Assembly: GCA_964550985.1 (NCBI GenBank)
Contig: CAZKBM010000003.1
Coordinates: 1-64,000 of the forward strand
Length of the DNA stretch: 64,000 nt
Reading direction: 5' to 3'
From: JAAYCI01 sp964550985
Lineage (GTDB): Bacteria > Bacillota > Clostridia > Oscillospirales > Ruminococcaceae
The position numbers were made by a program, and so were the translations under genes. Positions 50,253 through 59,807 of the stretch are shown piece after piece (positions within the stretch are counted from its first letter, which is position 1; every line of letters starts with the position of its first letter). A model generated the notes under the pieces. The model saw only the letters and a list, made by a program, of their open reading frames with translations, made no database searches and was not told where the DNA came from.

Positions 50253-52385
50253 TCAGTTCAAATACAGGTTTTCAAACTCTTCAATGGGAATGGGTTTTGT
50301 ATAATAAAAGCCCTGCACAATGTTGCAGCCAATCTCTTTTAAAAACAAAAGCTGGGCCTCGGTCTCCACCCCTTCGCACACCACCAAAATATCCAGTTCC
50401 TTGGCCATATTTACTATGTTGCGAATAATGGTTTTGCTGCGTGGGGAATTGTCTGACTCCCGCAAAAATTCCTTATCAATTTTCAAAATATCAATGGGCA
50501 AAATACGCAGGGTGTTCAGCGAGGAAAAACCCGAGCCAAAGTCGTCCATCGCAATGGAAAAGCCCAGCCGTTTTATGTTGTGAATCAGCGGCACAAGCGT
50601 GTCCCAGGCGTCCTCCAGGGCGCTTTCGGTAATCTCCAGCTCAATGTACTCTATGGGTACGGAATATTGTTCCATGGTAGCTTTTAAGCGCTCGTAGTAA
50701 TTGGGAAACGCAATGGTAACCTTGGACTGATTGACCGCCAATGTGATGGGTTTCAGCCCGGCGTCCAGCCGCCGCTGCAACAGTTCCAGCGCGCTGGTTA
50801 GCATAAAAAAGTCCGTCTCCACAATAAAGCCGTTGTTTTCAAAAATGGGGATGAACTTATCCGGCGGCAAAAAGCCCATGTATTCCGATTTCCAACGTAT
50901 CAGCGTCTCGCCTCGGGTACATTCCTCGCTGGGCATCTCAAACTGGGGCTGCACATATACCAAAAATTCCTCTTTGGAAAGTGCGTGCACCATGTTGATT
51001 TCAATATTTTTTTGCAGTTCCAGGGTCTTTTTCAGCTTGGAATCATACACCACCTGGTGGTTGGAAACCTGCTTTTTGGCGCTTTTGTGCGCCATCAGGG
51101 CCCCGTCGTAAATCTCGCGGTACTGGGGCTTAGCCTCGGTAATGGGGTAAACGCCAAACTTAAAGGTGATCATCTGCTGGTATTCGCCGCCCAGGCAGCG
51201 CTCTATGGCGGCCCGGAAGTTATTTTCCAGACGCTCCAGCATATCGTCGGAGGTTTTGGTTAAAAAGGCGAAACAATCGGCGTTCACACGGGTGCCAAAC
51301 TGCTGCCTGGCAATAATGTCATCCGCCAAAGCGCGCAGCAGTTCATCGCCCGTGGTATAACCAAACATGGTGTTGATGCGGCTGAACGAAAAAATATCCA
51401 TACATACAAAACTGTAGCCCAATAAAGAGTGTTTTTGAATATAGGCGCTGAGTGCCTCGCGCAGGCCCACACCATTTAGAAGGCCGGTGAGCGGGTCTCT
51501 TTCGCTGGAGTGGGCAATGGCCTTCTTTTTATCCCGGTCATTCACAATGTCCAGCACAATCATGGAGATAAGCACAACCAGCAGCAGCCCCAAAACGGCA
51601 AAGGCCGAAAAATGGAGGCCCAGCGGGTTTGCGCCATTGTAAGAAAGCTGGGTGCCCACAAACCAACCCTGGGGCTGCTCGGCCGGGATATACAGGTTAT
51701 ACACCTGCCCCATGCCGGCCTTGCCATAGGCGTTTGCCGCGTGGTTACGCGCGTACTGAACCGCCCCCTCATTCACCGCCCGCCCGGCGGCTTCGCCTTC
51801 GCCCTGCCCGCCCCCAACCGGGTTGCCCCATTCGTCATACAGGGTCACCTCTTCGGCCGGCAGCGATAAATCCGACGTGATAATACCCAGATACGCCTCA
51901 ACAGAAACCGACTGAACCAAAAAATAAGGCGCGCCCGACTCCAGCGGCACAATAAAATCCATCCGCTGGGCGCCGGAGGCCGCATCGGGCACGCTGAGCA
52001 CGGCATATCCCGCCGCCCGCGCGGTTTTTAAAGCTTCTGAATCAATGCGGTTGTTGGCGGCAAGGCCATCGGCTTTATAAAGCACGCCGTCAAAATCCAC
52101 CACGGCGTACTCGGTGGTATCTGTGTTTAATGTGGATAGGGTTTTTAGCGCATCCTCCAAGGTGGCCGCGTTATCCAGCCCGCTTTGGGTCATGGAAAAA
52201 TTCAGTTCCTTAACATGGTATTGCAGGTTTTTTTGTATCTGCAGTTCACCGGCGCGCAGGGTCTCGTCCAGGCGCTGGCCGTTAACCGCATCGGTAGATT
52301 GGATCAAGCTCCACGCATACAAGAAGAACAGCAGCAGAAAGACAGCAAAAATAACGCAGTACATGCATATTTTTTTCTTCGTCAT
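50253..52385 (-). CDS. Membrane c-di-GMP phosphodiesterase (degenerate GGDEF + EAL)
   Basis: A 710-residue protein. A membrane helix (about residues 8-28), an extracellular sensor region (about 30-260, Cache-like) and a second helix (about 260-285) precede a GGDEF domain whose motif is RVNADCF near residue 365, so cyclase activity is not expected. The EAL domain (about 440-710) keeps GETLIRW, the Asn of VNQS, LEITESAL, DDFGSGFSSL, LKIDKEF, EGVETEAQ and QGFYY, so it should hydrolyse c-di-GMP. It starts three bases after the stop of the GGDEF gene; the two are a cyclase/phosphodiesterase pair. Confidence 0.92.
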   Translation of the reverse strand: MTKKKICMYCVIFAVFLLLFFLYAWSLIQSTDAVNGQRLDETLRAGELQIQKNLQYHVKELNFSMTQSGLDNAATLEDALKTLSTLNTDTTEYAVVDFDGVLYKADGLAANNRIDSEALKTARAAGYAVLSVPDAASGAQRMDFIVPLESGAPYFLVQSVSVEAYLGIITSDLSLPAEEVTLYDEWGNPVGGGQGEGEAAGRAVNEGAVQYARNHAANAYGKAGMGQVYNLYIPAEQPQGWFVGTQLSYNGANPLGLHFSAFAVLGLLLVVLISMIVLDIVNDRDKKKAIAHSSERDPLTGLLNGVGLREALSAYIQKHSLLGYSFVCMDIFSFSRINTMFGYTTGDELLRALADDIIARQQFGTRVNADCFAFLTKTSDDMLERLENNFRAAIERCLGGEYQQMITFKFGVYPITEAKPQYREIYDGALMAHKSAKKQVSNHQVVYDSKLKKTLELQKNIEINMVHALSKEEFLVYVQPQFEMPSEECTRGETLIRWKSEYMGFLPPDKFIPIFENNGFIVETDFFMLTSALELLQRRLDAGLKPITLAVNQSKVTIAFPNYYERLKATMEQYSVPIEYIELEITESALEDAWDTLVPLIHNIKRLGFSIAMDDFGSGFSSLNTLRILPIDILKIDKEFLRESDNSPRSKTIIRNIVNMAKELDILVVCEGVETEAQLLFLKEIGCNIVQGFYYTKPIPIEEFENLYLN

Positions 52386-52388
52386 ACA

Positions 52389-53444
52389 CTAGGCCTCTTT
52401 GTTTTCTTTCATCTGCCTTTTGCGCACATACATGCAGCGGTCGGCCTCGTCTATCATCTGGTTCACCGGCATTTTACCTGGGGCCGCAATTTGGTAGCCA
52501 ACCGCAAAACTCAACTTTTCCACCGCGTTCACGTGCAGCAAATTGTACGAGACCACCTTCTCGTTCACGCGGGTTAGATAGTTTTGCGCCGTCGTCTCAT
52601 CGGCATCCGGGAAAAACGCCACAAACTCATCGCCACCATAGCGGCCAACAAAGCCATAGTCGGCCCCCTCGGTTTTAATAATGCGGGCAAAATCGGCAAT
52701 GACACGGTCTCCCCCCTGGTGGCCCAGTTCATCGTTTACGCGTTTTAAGTTGTTCATATCAAACATAAACACCGCCATATCCCCCTCGGGGGGCGTCTCG
52801 GTGTATTTTGCAATTTCGCGCTCGCAGCTGGCGCGGTTTGGCATCTGCGTCAGGGCGTCCACATAGGCAATTTTGCCCAGCGCCTCGGCCCGCTTTTTTA
52901 ATGCGCTGGAACGCATAAACATAATGGCGCTGCCAATGATGAGCACAATAAAAACCGCGTTTACGCCAATCATCAGCTGGGTGGAGCGGCTTACCTGATG
53001 TTCCGAAAACTGCTCCGCCGCCGAAACAGTTTGGTCCACCAGGGTAAAATAATCTTCACTCAACTCAAACAGGCGGGTTTTATCTCCCCCCGCGCGCACC
53101 ACTTCAATCTCACCCTTTAGTTCTCGCCAGCTGTTTTCCACCTGATGCATCAGGTCCAGATAGGCGGTATCGTGCAGCACAATCAGGTTATTGGGCCCCT
53201 CGCCTGAAATCAGCTCATTCACAATGCCATCCAGGCGTGTAATCAGGGCGTCGTCGGGGTAGCCCTGCAACTCCTTTTTTACCAGGCGCTGGGTTGCGCC
53301 GCGCACAATACCCGCGTAATTTACCACACGCGCATTGCCACGCAATTGGTTAATGGAAGTTAAAGAGAGAAAACTCATAAACACAAACAGGAGGATAACC
53401 ACCCCGATGAGTAGAAACTCTTTTTTGTCCCAAATTTTTTTCAT
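52389..53444 (-). CDS. Membrane diguanylate cyclase with PilJ-like sensor
   Basis: A 351-residue protein with two membrane helices (about 12-30 and 165-185) around an extracellular four-helix sensor resembling the PilJ/type IV pili chemoreceptor domain (SINQLRGNARVVNYAGIVRG). The cytoplasmic GGDEF domain has DALTQMPNRASCE and GRYGGDEF near residue 266, intact, without the RxxD inhibitory site. The start follows TAGGGGGGC. It is the first gene of the pair with the EAL protein. Confidence 0.92.
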   Translation of the reverse strand: MKKIWDKKEFLLIGVVILLFVFMSFLSLTSINQLRGNARVVNYAGIVRGATQRLVKKELQGYPDDALITRLDGIVNELISGEGPNNLIVLHDTAYLDLMHQVENSWRELKGEIEVVRAGGDKTRLFELSEDYFTLVDQTVSAAEQFSEHQVSRSTQLMIGVNAVFIVLIIGSAIMFMRSSALKKRAEALGKIAYVDALTQMPNRASCEREIAKYTETPPEGDMAVFMFDMNNLKRVNDELGHQGGDRVIADFARIIKTEGADYGFVGRYGGDEFVAFFPDADETTAQNYLTRVNEKVVSYNLLHVNAVEKLSFAVGYQIAAPGKMPVNQMIDEADRCMYVRKRQMKENKEA

Positions 53445-53657
53445 GTAAAAAATGCCCCCCTACACACCTATATATGTATGCATTTGTAACACATTGGTTG
53501 TGATTATAACACATCTTAGCGAAGTTTGTAAATTACAAGCGAAATAAACTATTTGGTGTGCCACATTATATGGCAAAACCCCTGGCCCTTGCACCTCTTC
53601 TGCGGGGCGGGCTGGGGTTTTGGGCCATATTGGGGGCAGGGTCAATGCCACATTTTC

Positions 53658-54533
53658 CTACAAAGCGCTGCCGGCAAAGGGGATGATGACCTGGGTGATA
53701 TAGTGTTCCGGGGCCGGGGTCATATCCGGGCCCAGATAGTAAATTTCCAGAGATTGCTCCATCAGTTCAATATCGTTGTTTTTTGCCCATTCTTCCATTT
53801 GCAGGTACAGCTTCCTCATATGGCTGTAGTGCCCCTGGTGCATGGCGGCCACCCCTTTAAAGCCCCCAAAGCTGCGTACATCCCTAGAAAGGGGAAACTC
53901 CCGCGATATGGGAACCATGGTCTCTAAATCTTCCGTCACTTTATCAAACTGGTTCATATAGCCATCGTGAAACAGGGCCATCAGGCTTGCAAACGAGGCG
54001 ATGCGCTTTTGCACCATAAGCCTTTGCAGGTCAAAAAAACGGTCGATAAACAGCTGGCGGGAGGTCACATGGCTTTTGTTGCGTGCACACAGCACCATCT
54101 GCCTTGGCACCTCCACCACTTCAATGGGCGCCGTTTGGCTGCCGTTTTGCCGCAACTTCACCTTTTGGCGCAGTACCCGGCCCTTTAGCATCTGGGTGTA
54201 ATAGGCGGTAAGCCGTTGGTAGCGAAACATGGCCTCCCCAATCTCGGCTTCGGCCTCCTCAATCTGCTTTTGTATGGAGGCGGCAAACATCTCTTTATCG
54301 TGCGAGGCCAAAATTTCCACCACATCTTCAAACGAAAAGCCCAGGTCCCGCAGGGTCTTAATAATCACCAGTTGGTTTAGCTGGTCGGGGCTGTAGTAGC
54401 GGTAGTTGTTCTCCTTATTGCGCAGCTTTGGCACCAAAATGCCCTTTTCATCCAAATAGCGCAGTTGTTTTACCGAGGCATTGCTCATCTCGGCCAATTG
54501 GCCAATGCTATACATCTTTTTTTGTTCCTTCAT
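53658..54533 (-). CDS. MerR-family regulator with GyrI-like effector domain
   Basis: A 291-residue transcription factor. The winged HTH (YSIGQLAEMSNASVKQLRYL, with KENNYRYYSPDQLNQL) is followed by a long dimerisation helix (residues about 80-130) and a C-terminal region (about 135-290) like the drug-binding GyrI/BmrR domain. It lies downstream of, and in the same direction as, the symporter and dehydrogenase genes and may control them. The ligand is unknown. Confidence 0.9.
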   Translation of the reverse strand: MKEQKKMYSIGQLAEMSNASVKQLRYLDEKGILVPKLRNKENNYRYYSPDQLNQLVIIKTLRDLGFSFEDVVEILASHDKEMFAASIQKQIEEAEAEIGEAMFRYQRLTAYYTQMLKGRVLRQKVKLRQNGSQTAPIEVVEVPRQMVLCARNKSHVTSRQLFIDRFFDLQRLMVQKRIASFASLMALFHDGYMNQFDKVTEDLETMVPISREFPLSRDVRSFGGFKGVAAMHQGHYSHMRKLYLQMEEWAKNNDIELMEQSLEIYYLGPDMTPAPEHYITQVIIPFAGSAL

Positions 54534-54664
54534 TTCTCCCCCCTCTTTCCTTAGCTTGTTGGGCGCCGATAGTTTCCATTACCAGTATATGCTTCTACAA
54601 AAAATTTTACCACAGCGGCAAGGCATTTTACCGCTGTGGTAAGCAAAAGCTGCACTATTCCTTT

Positions 54665-56071
54665 TTACAAAATCTGTTTAAAGCCCTCGGTTGAATACGC
54701 CTGCCCCGCATCGCGCTGTTTCTTTGCCTCCTGCATAGCGCGGAAGCGCCCCCTGGTAATGGGGTAGAGGAAGATGACAAAAGCGCACAGCAGCATAAGC
54801 ACCCCAGGGATGATGGACGACATGCTGATAACGGCACTTTTGGCGCTGGCGGGCTGGGCGGCCAGCTCGGCATTGTAGCCGCTGGCCTCTAAAATAATGC
54901 CCACCACCTGTAGGGCCGTGGCCTTGCCCAGTTTGATAAAGAAGGAAAAATAGGAGATCATCACACCTGTCAGCATTTTGCCGGTTTTAAACTCGTACAC
55001 CTCGCAGGTATCGTACAAAAGGTTGTAACTCAGCACCAAAAAGCCGATGATGCCAAAATGGGCCAGAGAAAACTGTATGGCCTGCGACAAAATGCTGGGG
55101 AAGCCGATGAGCCGGAACAGCGAGAGAGAGACGCCCGCTATGCACATAAATACGATAAATACCCATTTTTTATCGAACTTTACAGCCAGCCAACCCACCA
55201 CAAGCGATAAAACCATACCCACAATGGTGCCAGAGAGATAGACGATGGCCGTATCGGCCTCGCTGGCCCCCACCACTACCAAGGTGTTGTAAATAACCGT
55301 GGCATTGCAGGTGTTAAACGCGGCATAGAACAGGAAGGAACCCACAATTACCAGAATATAGGGCTTATAGGTAAGCACCTTGCCAAGGTATTTAAAAATA
55401 GGCTCATGGCTCTCGTTGCTTTGGTTATAGGGAATCTCCCAGCCGCGGGTGCTGCGCCAGGTGATAAAGATAGCAATTGCCGCAATAACACCCAGGGTTA
55501 TGGCCGCAAAGGTCCAGGCGCGGGCCTCGGTAATGCCGGCCCCTTTAAAGGCCGTTACCAGCATAAGCGGCAGGGCGTTTGCAAACAGTAGCCCGCAGGT
55601 GCCAAACACCTGGCGGATGGAGGAGGCTTTGGTTTTTTCATCGTTGTTTGTGGAAAGTTCCGAACCCAGTGAGAGGTAGGGAATGTTGAAAAGAGTGTAG
55701 CTGGTCCAGTAAAAAATGGTCATAAGGATGAAGTAAGCCACCTTCAAACCGGCCGAAAGCTCCACCGCTGTGAACAGCAGCCCCGTAAACACAATGATGG
55801 GAATCACCGAGATGAGCAAAAACGGCCTGCGGCGGCCCGATTTGAGCGAGGAACGGTCCGACAGAGTGCCAATTACCGGGTCGCTTACCGCGTCCCACAA
55901 AACGCCGATGAAAACGATGGTGCCCGCAAGCGCAGGCCGTATGCCCGCCACATTGGTAAGAAAGAATATCAAAAAAGCGCCCACAAATTCGGTGATAACG
56001 GTATCGCCCAGGTTTGCCACGCCAAAACCCAGTTTTACCCGCATGGGTATCACGCGGTTATATTTTTCCAT
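54665..56071 (-). CDS. GPH-family (MelB-like) cation symporter
   Basis: A 468-residue permease with about twelve helices of the glycoside-pentoside-hexuronide group. The start VIPMRVKLGFGVANLGDTVI and the loop WDAVSDPVIGTLSDRSSLKSG are its signatures, the latter containing the cation-site aspartates. Substrates are sugars, glycosides or sulfonated sugars in known members. The ATG follows GGGAGGAATGCAGGT. The neighbouring SDR suggests an imported polyol or sugar derivative. Confidence 0.88.
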   Translation of the reverse strand: MEKYNRVIPMRVKLGFGVANLGDTVITEFVGAFLIFFLTNVAGIRPALAGTIVFIGVLWDAVSDPVIGTLSDRSSLKSGRRRPFLLISVIPIIVFTGLLFTAVELSAGLKVAYFILMTIFYWTSYTLFNIPYLSLGSELSTNNDEKTKASSIRQVFGTCGLLFANALPLMLVTAFKGAGITEARAWTFAAITLGVIAAIAIFITWRSTRGWEIPYNQSNESHEPIFKYLGKVLTYKPYILVIVGSFLFYAAFNTCNATVIYNTLVVVGASEADTAIVYLSGTIVGMVLSLVVGWLAVKFDKKWVFIVFMCIAGVSLSLFRLIGFPSILSQAIQFSLAHFGIIGFLVLSYNLLYDTCEVYEFKTGKMLTGVMISYFSFFIKLGKATALQVVGIILEASGYNAELAAQPASAKSAVISMSSIIPGVLMLLCAFVIFLYPITRGRFRAMQEAKKQRDAGQAYSTEGFKQIL

Positions 56072-56173
56072 ACCTGCATTCCTCCCTTTTATACGGCGGG
56101 GGCTGCCCCTTTTTTATAGCCACCCGGCCTTTTACAGCCTGCCGTTTACCAGCTTTTGAAAAATTTCACGCCT

Positions 56174-56334
56174 GCAGCATTTTCACAAATAACTTACACA
56201 CCACACCGGCAAAAACAGTTTTATGCTTCGCCTACAAATTTTGCAATGCCAAAAGCATTCCTATCATTTTGCGCCTTGCCTAAATCTGTTTTTGCTCGGC
56301 GCTTGCTGTGTAAAACATTTGTTCAAATGCTGTA
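56174..56334. repeat. Family A inverted-repeat element, copy 3
   Basis: Same orientation as the copy at 13829. The left end is CAGCATTTTCACAAAT and the right end ATTTGTTCAAATGCTGT, two bases from the SDR stop codon. It separates the SDR and symporter genes. Confidence 0.82.
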
Positions 56335-56336
56335 AA

Positions 56337-57143
56337 TTATTCATCCCCCGGCTGCCAGCCCGAACCCTGCATCTCCGGCAGGGTGCTGCCCCCGTCAAAA
56401 ACAAGGCCCACACCCGTAACATAGCTCGAGTCATCGGTGGAAAAGAACAGCACCACCTTGCCGGCTTCTTCAATTGTACCCATCCGCTTCATGGGTATGG
56501 CCGCATCCACGGCGGCGGCAATCTTCTCCCAGTTTTCGGGGTCACTCTCTTGAAAGCCGCGTATGGCCATGGGGGTGCGCACCATGCCCGGCAGTATGGC
56601 GTTTACCGTAATATTTTCGCCCGCAAACTCTGAGGCCAAGGCTTTTGTAAGCCCCATGATGGCCCCTTTTGTGGAGGCGTAATGGCACATGCAAGGGTCC
56701 ACCACATGGATGCCCGTCACCGAGGAAAAATTGGTGATTTTGCCGTAGTGGCCTGCCCGCATATGGGGCAGGGCGCTTTGGCAGGCATTCCACACCCCTT
56801 TAAAGTTCACGTTCAGGTATTTGTTTAAAAAGTCCTCGTCAATCTCCAAAAAATGGCGTTGTTCGCCAAGGCCCGCCGCGTTAACGGCAATATCTAAATG
56901 GCCATGCTTTTGGGCCACCTCATCATAGGCTTTTTTCATATCGGCCGCGCAGCTTACATCCACCTTGTAAAAGGTGGCGCTTTTGTCCCACTGGCGCAGT
57001 TCCTCTGCGGCCTTTTCTCCCTGTGGGCTCAAATCAATAATGGATACCTTGGCGCCCTCCTGCGCCAAAGCTTTGGCCGCGCCAAAGCCCATGCCCATGG
57101 CGCCACCGGTGATAACGGCCACTTTTTCTTTTACACGGTCCAT
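56337..57143 (-). CDS. SDR-family oxidoreductase 2
   Basis: A 268-residue short-chain dehydrogenase. Cofactor motif TGGAMGMGFGAAK, VNAAG, the catalytic serine in SSVTG and YASTKGAIMG (YxxxK) are all present; a basic residue after strand 2 is lacking (SIIDLSPQ), which favours NAD. It resembles sugar-alcohol and 3-oxoacyl reductases; the substrate is unknown. The start follows AGGAGGGAAGAAAC. It lies between the MFS and GPH transporter genes. Confidence 0.92.
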   Translation of the reverse strand: MDRVKEKVAVITGGAMGMGFGAAKALAQEGAKVSIIDLSPQGEKAAEELRQWDKSATFYKVDVSCAADMKKAYDEVAQKHGHLDIAVNAAGLGEQRHFLEIDEDFLNKYLNVNFKGVWNACQSALPHMRAGHYGKITNFSSVTGIHVVDPCMCHYASTKGAIMGLTKALASEFAGENITVNAILPGMVRTPMAIRGFQESDPENWEKIAAAVDAAIPMKRMGTIEEAGKVVLFFSTDDSSYVTGVGLVFDGGSTLPEMQGSGWQPGDE

Positions 57144-57197
57144 GTTTCTTCCCTCCTGTATTCTGTGGTTTGCAGCTTCGGGTAGGGTTTACTAATT

Positions 57198-57299
57198 ACA
57201 GTTTCTCAAAAAGCTGTGCAGCAGGTTTTTGTAAGAAACTGTTATGCAGCGCCTGATTATTCCCGTATTTATACGCTACAGTTTGTTCATTTGCTGTAA
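57198..57299. repeat. Family B inverted-repeat element, copy 2
   Basis: About 100 bases shared with 11058-11184. The stem ACAGTTTCT (57198-57206) pairs with AGAAACTGT (57234-57242); relative to copy 1 both arms changed together (GA to CA and TC to TG), preserving pairing. It lies between the MFS and SDR genes. Confidence 0.75.
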
Positions 57300-57319
57300 A
57301 ACAGATACATTCGCTTAAA

Positions 57320-58555
57320 TTAGCCTTGGTTTTGCGGCAGTTTTTTTCTGCCTCCGGGGCCTGTCTCCCGTATCATCAGGGTGGCCACCATGCCAATTAG
57401 GCAAGGTATGGCGCACAGCACAATGGCAAGGCGCAGGGTAAAGTTATCCCCCATCCAGCCCGCCACAGCCGGGGCAATAAAGCCCGAGACAAAGCCGCAG
57501 GAGGTGATGAGTGAAAAAGCCGCGCCCACAAGCGTGGGGGTCATCTTTTCAAGCTCCATAGGCACCAGGAACATGGGCGGCACCCAAATGCAGTTGCCCA
57601 TGCCCACCAGGGCCACCCCGGTAAAGCCCAAAAAGCTTGTGCCGCCAAAATAGAACAAAACCAGCCCCACGGCCTTCATGGCCTGCCCCAGCACCAAAAG
57701 CCCTTTGCGCCGGCCGCTTTTTGCCATGTAGCCATAGGCAATCAGCCCGCCCGCAATACCAGCAATGGGGAAAATCAGGGTTAGGTTGTTGGCCATGTCG
57801 GGGGTGAAACCCGCCTCCACCTCGTAATAGGTGGGCAACATGCTGGACACGATGGAGAAGCTGATAAAATCGCAGACGAAGGCCACAATGAGGATGAGAA
57901 TCTCCTTGCGGCGAAGCAAGTTCAGGTAGACGTTTTTGTCGGTGGTCACCTCGCCCGCCTCATCGGCCGCAACGGGGCCTTCATCCTTAACGCCAAACAG
58001 CCAAAACAGCAGCACCACGAAGCACAAGATGCCCCAAATGGCCAGCGCCGTACCCCAGGAGCCGCGGAAGGCCTCCATAAGTGGAATGGTAAGGCCATAT
58101 ACCAGCACATTGCCAAAATAGGGGAACAGGGCGTTCAGGGTGTTCATGGTAACTTGCTGTTTTGGGTTATACCAGTGCATAATGGCCGCCCCGGCAAAGG
58201 GGGTGCCCAGGCCAAAGCCAATACCGTACAACACCCGGCCCGCCAAAAACAGCGGGTAGCTGTTGGCAAACAGGTTTACCGCAATGCCCGCCCCGCCAAT
58301 AAGCAGGGTGATGATATACATCTTTTTCAGGCCAATTTTTGCCTGGATATAGGGGCCGATGAGCGCGAAGATGATGATGGGGATAAAGATGATGGAGATG
58401 CCTAGGCCGCCTTGGGCCATGTTGACATTGAGGTCCTGCATAATCTGTGTCAATACGGCCGAGGGGTTCATCTGGGCAATATACAAAAAGAATATGCCCG
58501 CCACAATCAACGCCGTAAGCACCGGCAATTTGTTCAGTCGTTTTTTCTCTTCCAA
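57320..58555 (-). CDS. MFS transporter
   Basis: A 411-residue twelve-helix major facilitator. It has AGRVLYGIGFGLGTPFAGAA and a central cytoplasmic loop with KDEGPVAADEAGE (about residues 190-205). It is related to organic-anion type carriers; the substrate is not clear. The TTG start follows AAAGGAGGG. It lies 66 bases after the COG3199 gene and is probably part of the same operon as the P-protein-like genes. Confidence 0.88.
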   Translation of the reverse strand: MEEKKRLNKLPVLTALIVAGIFFLYIAQMNPSAVLTQIMQDLNVNMAQGGLGISIIFIPIIIFALIGPYIQAKIGLKKMYIITLLIGGAGIAVNLFANSYPLFLAGRVLYGIGFGLGTPFAGAAIMHWYNPKQQVTMNTLNALFPYFGNVLVYGLTIPLMEAFRGSWGTALAIWGILCFVVLLFWLFGVKDEGPVAADEAGEVTTDKNVYLNLLRRKEILILIVAFVCDFISFSIVSSMLPTYYEVEAGFTPDMANNLTLIFPIAGIAGGLIAYGYMAKSGRRKGLLVLGQAMKAVGLVLFYFGGTSFLGFTGVALVGMGNCIWVPPMFLVPMELEKMTPTLVGAAFSLITSCGFVSGFIAPAVAGWMGDNFTLRLAIVLCAIPCLIGMVATLMIRETGPGGRKKLPQNQG

Positions 58556-58621
58556 AACAATCCCTCCTTTGGTTTAGCAATCAAACGGGGGGTACACGTA
58601 CACTTTTTAACCTGGCTTTTT

Positions 58622-59740
58622 TTAGCGCACTTCGCACACCAATGTCTCCTGCCAGCCCACCAGTACCCTACGGTAGCCGCGCAATTGGGCGTTCAGTTCT
58701 TCGTCGCCGGTGTCTACAAACAGGCATTGGTCGGGCAGGGAGTATATCTTGGAGGCCGCCGCCACCACCCAGATATTTTCGGGGCCTATCTGGCGGATAA
58801 CCTCCGGGCTAAGTTGCTGGTTGCCACGGCCAAAAATATGCCCCTGGCCGCCTATGGCTGTAATCACCAGCTTGCAGGGGTGCTGTTTTGTAAAGGCCAG
58901 CAGTTCTTTTTCGGCCACATCTTTGGCAAACAGTTTCCCCTCGGCGTAGATATCAATACCCAGCAGGGTGCCCTCTATGCCAAGGGCCTTTTCGGCTGCC
59001 GTTACGGTGCTGCCCGCGCCAAAAATAAAGCACTGCCCGGGCAAAGCCGCCCCGATGCGATCCTTCAGTTCCTCACATATGCCGCCCACATCGTCGGCGC
59101 TGTTGTGCGAGGCCGCCTTGGGGTTTTGCATCACCCCGCGCAGCACCGGCACCGAGAGATACCCGTACAGCCGCGCCCGTAAGCGCCCGCTGCGGTATTC
59201 CTCTTCGTCAATGTCCATCACCTCGGCCTCGCGCAGGGGCGTTGTACCGCTTAGGCAGGCCTGTAAGGCCTTGCCCGCAGCGGCGGGGCTGCAGGCGTAC
59301 ACCGCCGAGTGAATTTTTACCCCGGCGGGTACTCCGACGACCGGCAGGACCGGCCCCAGCGCTGCCGCCACATTGCGGGCCGTGCCGTCCCCGCCCGCAA
59401 ACAAAAGCACGTCAACGGGCAGGGCCGCCATGGCGCGGGCGGCGGCCTCGGTATCTGCGGGGGTGGTGGTTTCGGTACTATGCCCCACCACCTCACAGGG
59501 CAGGCCCAGGCTTTTTGCAAGGTCCTCGCCCATCTCACCCGGTGCGGCGTACAGGTCAAACTCCTCGGCCAGGGGAAGCACGGCCTCTAGGGCAAGCTTA
59601 GCCTTCATGCCCGCTTTTTTTACCGCGCCGCGCTGCAAAGCCAGCTTTTGCACCTCGGCGCCATCGCTGCCTTTTAGCCCCACGGCGCCGCCAATACCGG
59701 CCACCGGGTTTACAATCAGGCCCAGTTTCTTTTTTGCCAT
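58622..59740 (-). CDS. COG3199 ATP-NAD kinase-family protein (AcoX-like)
   Basis: A 372-residue protein with an N-terminal NAD-kinase-like fold: KKKLGLIVNPVAGIGGAVGL and LLFAGGDGTARNVAAAL (GGDGT near residue 113). The C-terminal half has GIEGTLLGIDIYAEGKLF and TAIGGQGHIFGRGNQQLSP, typical of the COG3199 family that includes AcoX of acetoin clusters. Kinase activity is plausible, but the true substrate of this family is poorly known. The ATG at 59740 follows AAGGAGGGGAAGGAG, which decides against an upstream frame extension. It lies directly after the P-protein-like genes. Confidence 0.88.
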   Translation of the reverse strand: MAKKKLGLIVNPVAGIGGAVGLKGSDGAEVQKLALQRGAVKKAGMKAKLALEAVLPLAEEFDLYAAPGEMGEDLAKSLGLPCEVVGHSTETTTPADTEAAARAMAALPVDVLLFAGGDGTARNVAAALGPVLPVVGVPAGVKIHSAVYACSPAAAGKALQACLSGTTPLREAEVMDIDEEEYRSGRLRARLYGYLSVPVLRGVMQNPKAASHNSADDVGGICEELKDRIGAALPGQCFIFGAGSTVTAAEKALGIEGTLLGIDIYAEGKLFAKDVAEKELLAFTKQHPCKLVITAIGGQGHIFGRGNQQLSPEVIRQIGPENIWVVAAASKIYSLPDQCLFVDTGDEELNAQLRGYRRVLVGWQETLVCEVR

Positions 59741-59776
59741 CTCCTTCCCCTCCTTTCCCTGTAAAGCCACGCCCGG

Positions 59777-59807
59777 TGCGGGGGGCGGCGCTTGCCGCAC
59801 CCCCGCA
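59777..59807. other. Intercistronic GC-rich hairpin
   Basis: TGCGGGGG and CCCCCGCA with inner CGGC/GCCG arms form a strong hairpin without a T-run between the GcvPB-like and COG3199 genes. It could stabilise or attenuate the transcript. Confidence 0.45.
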
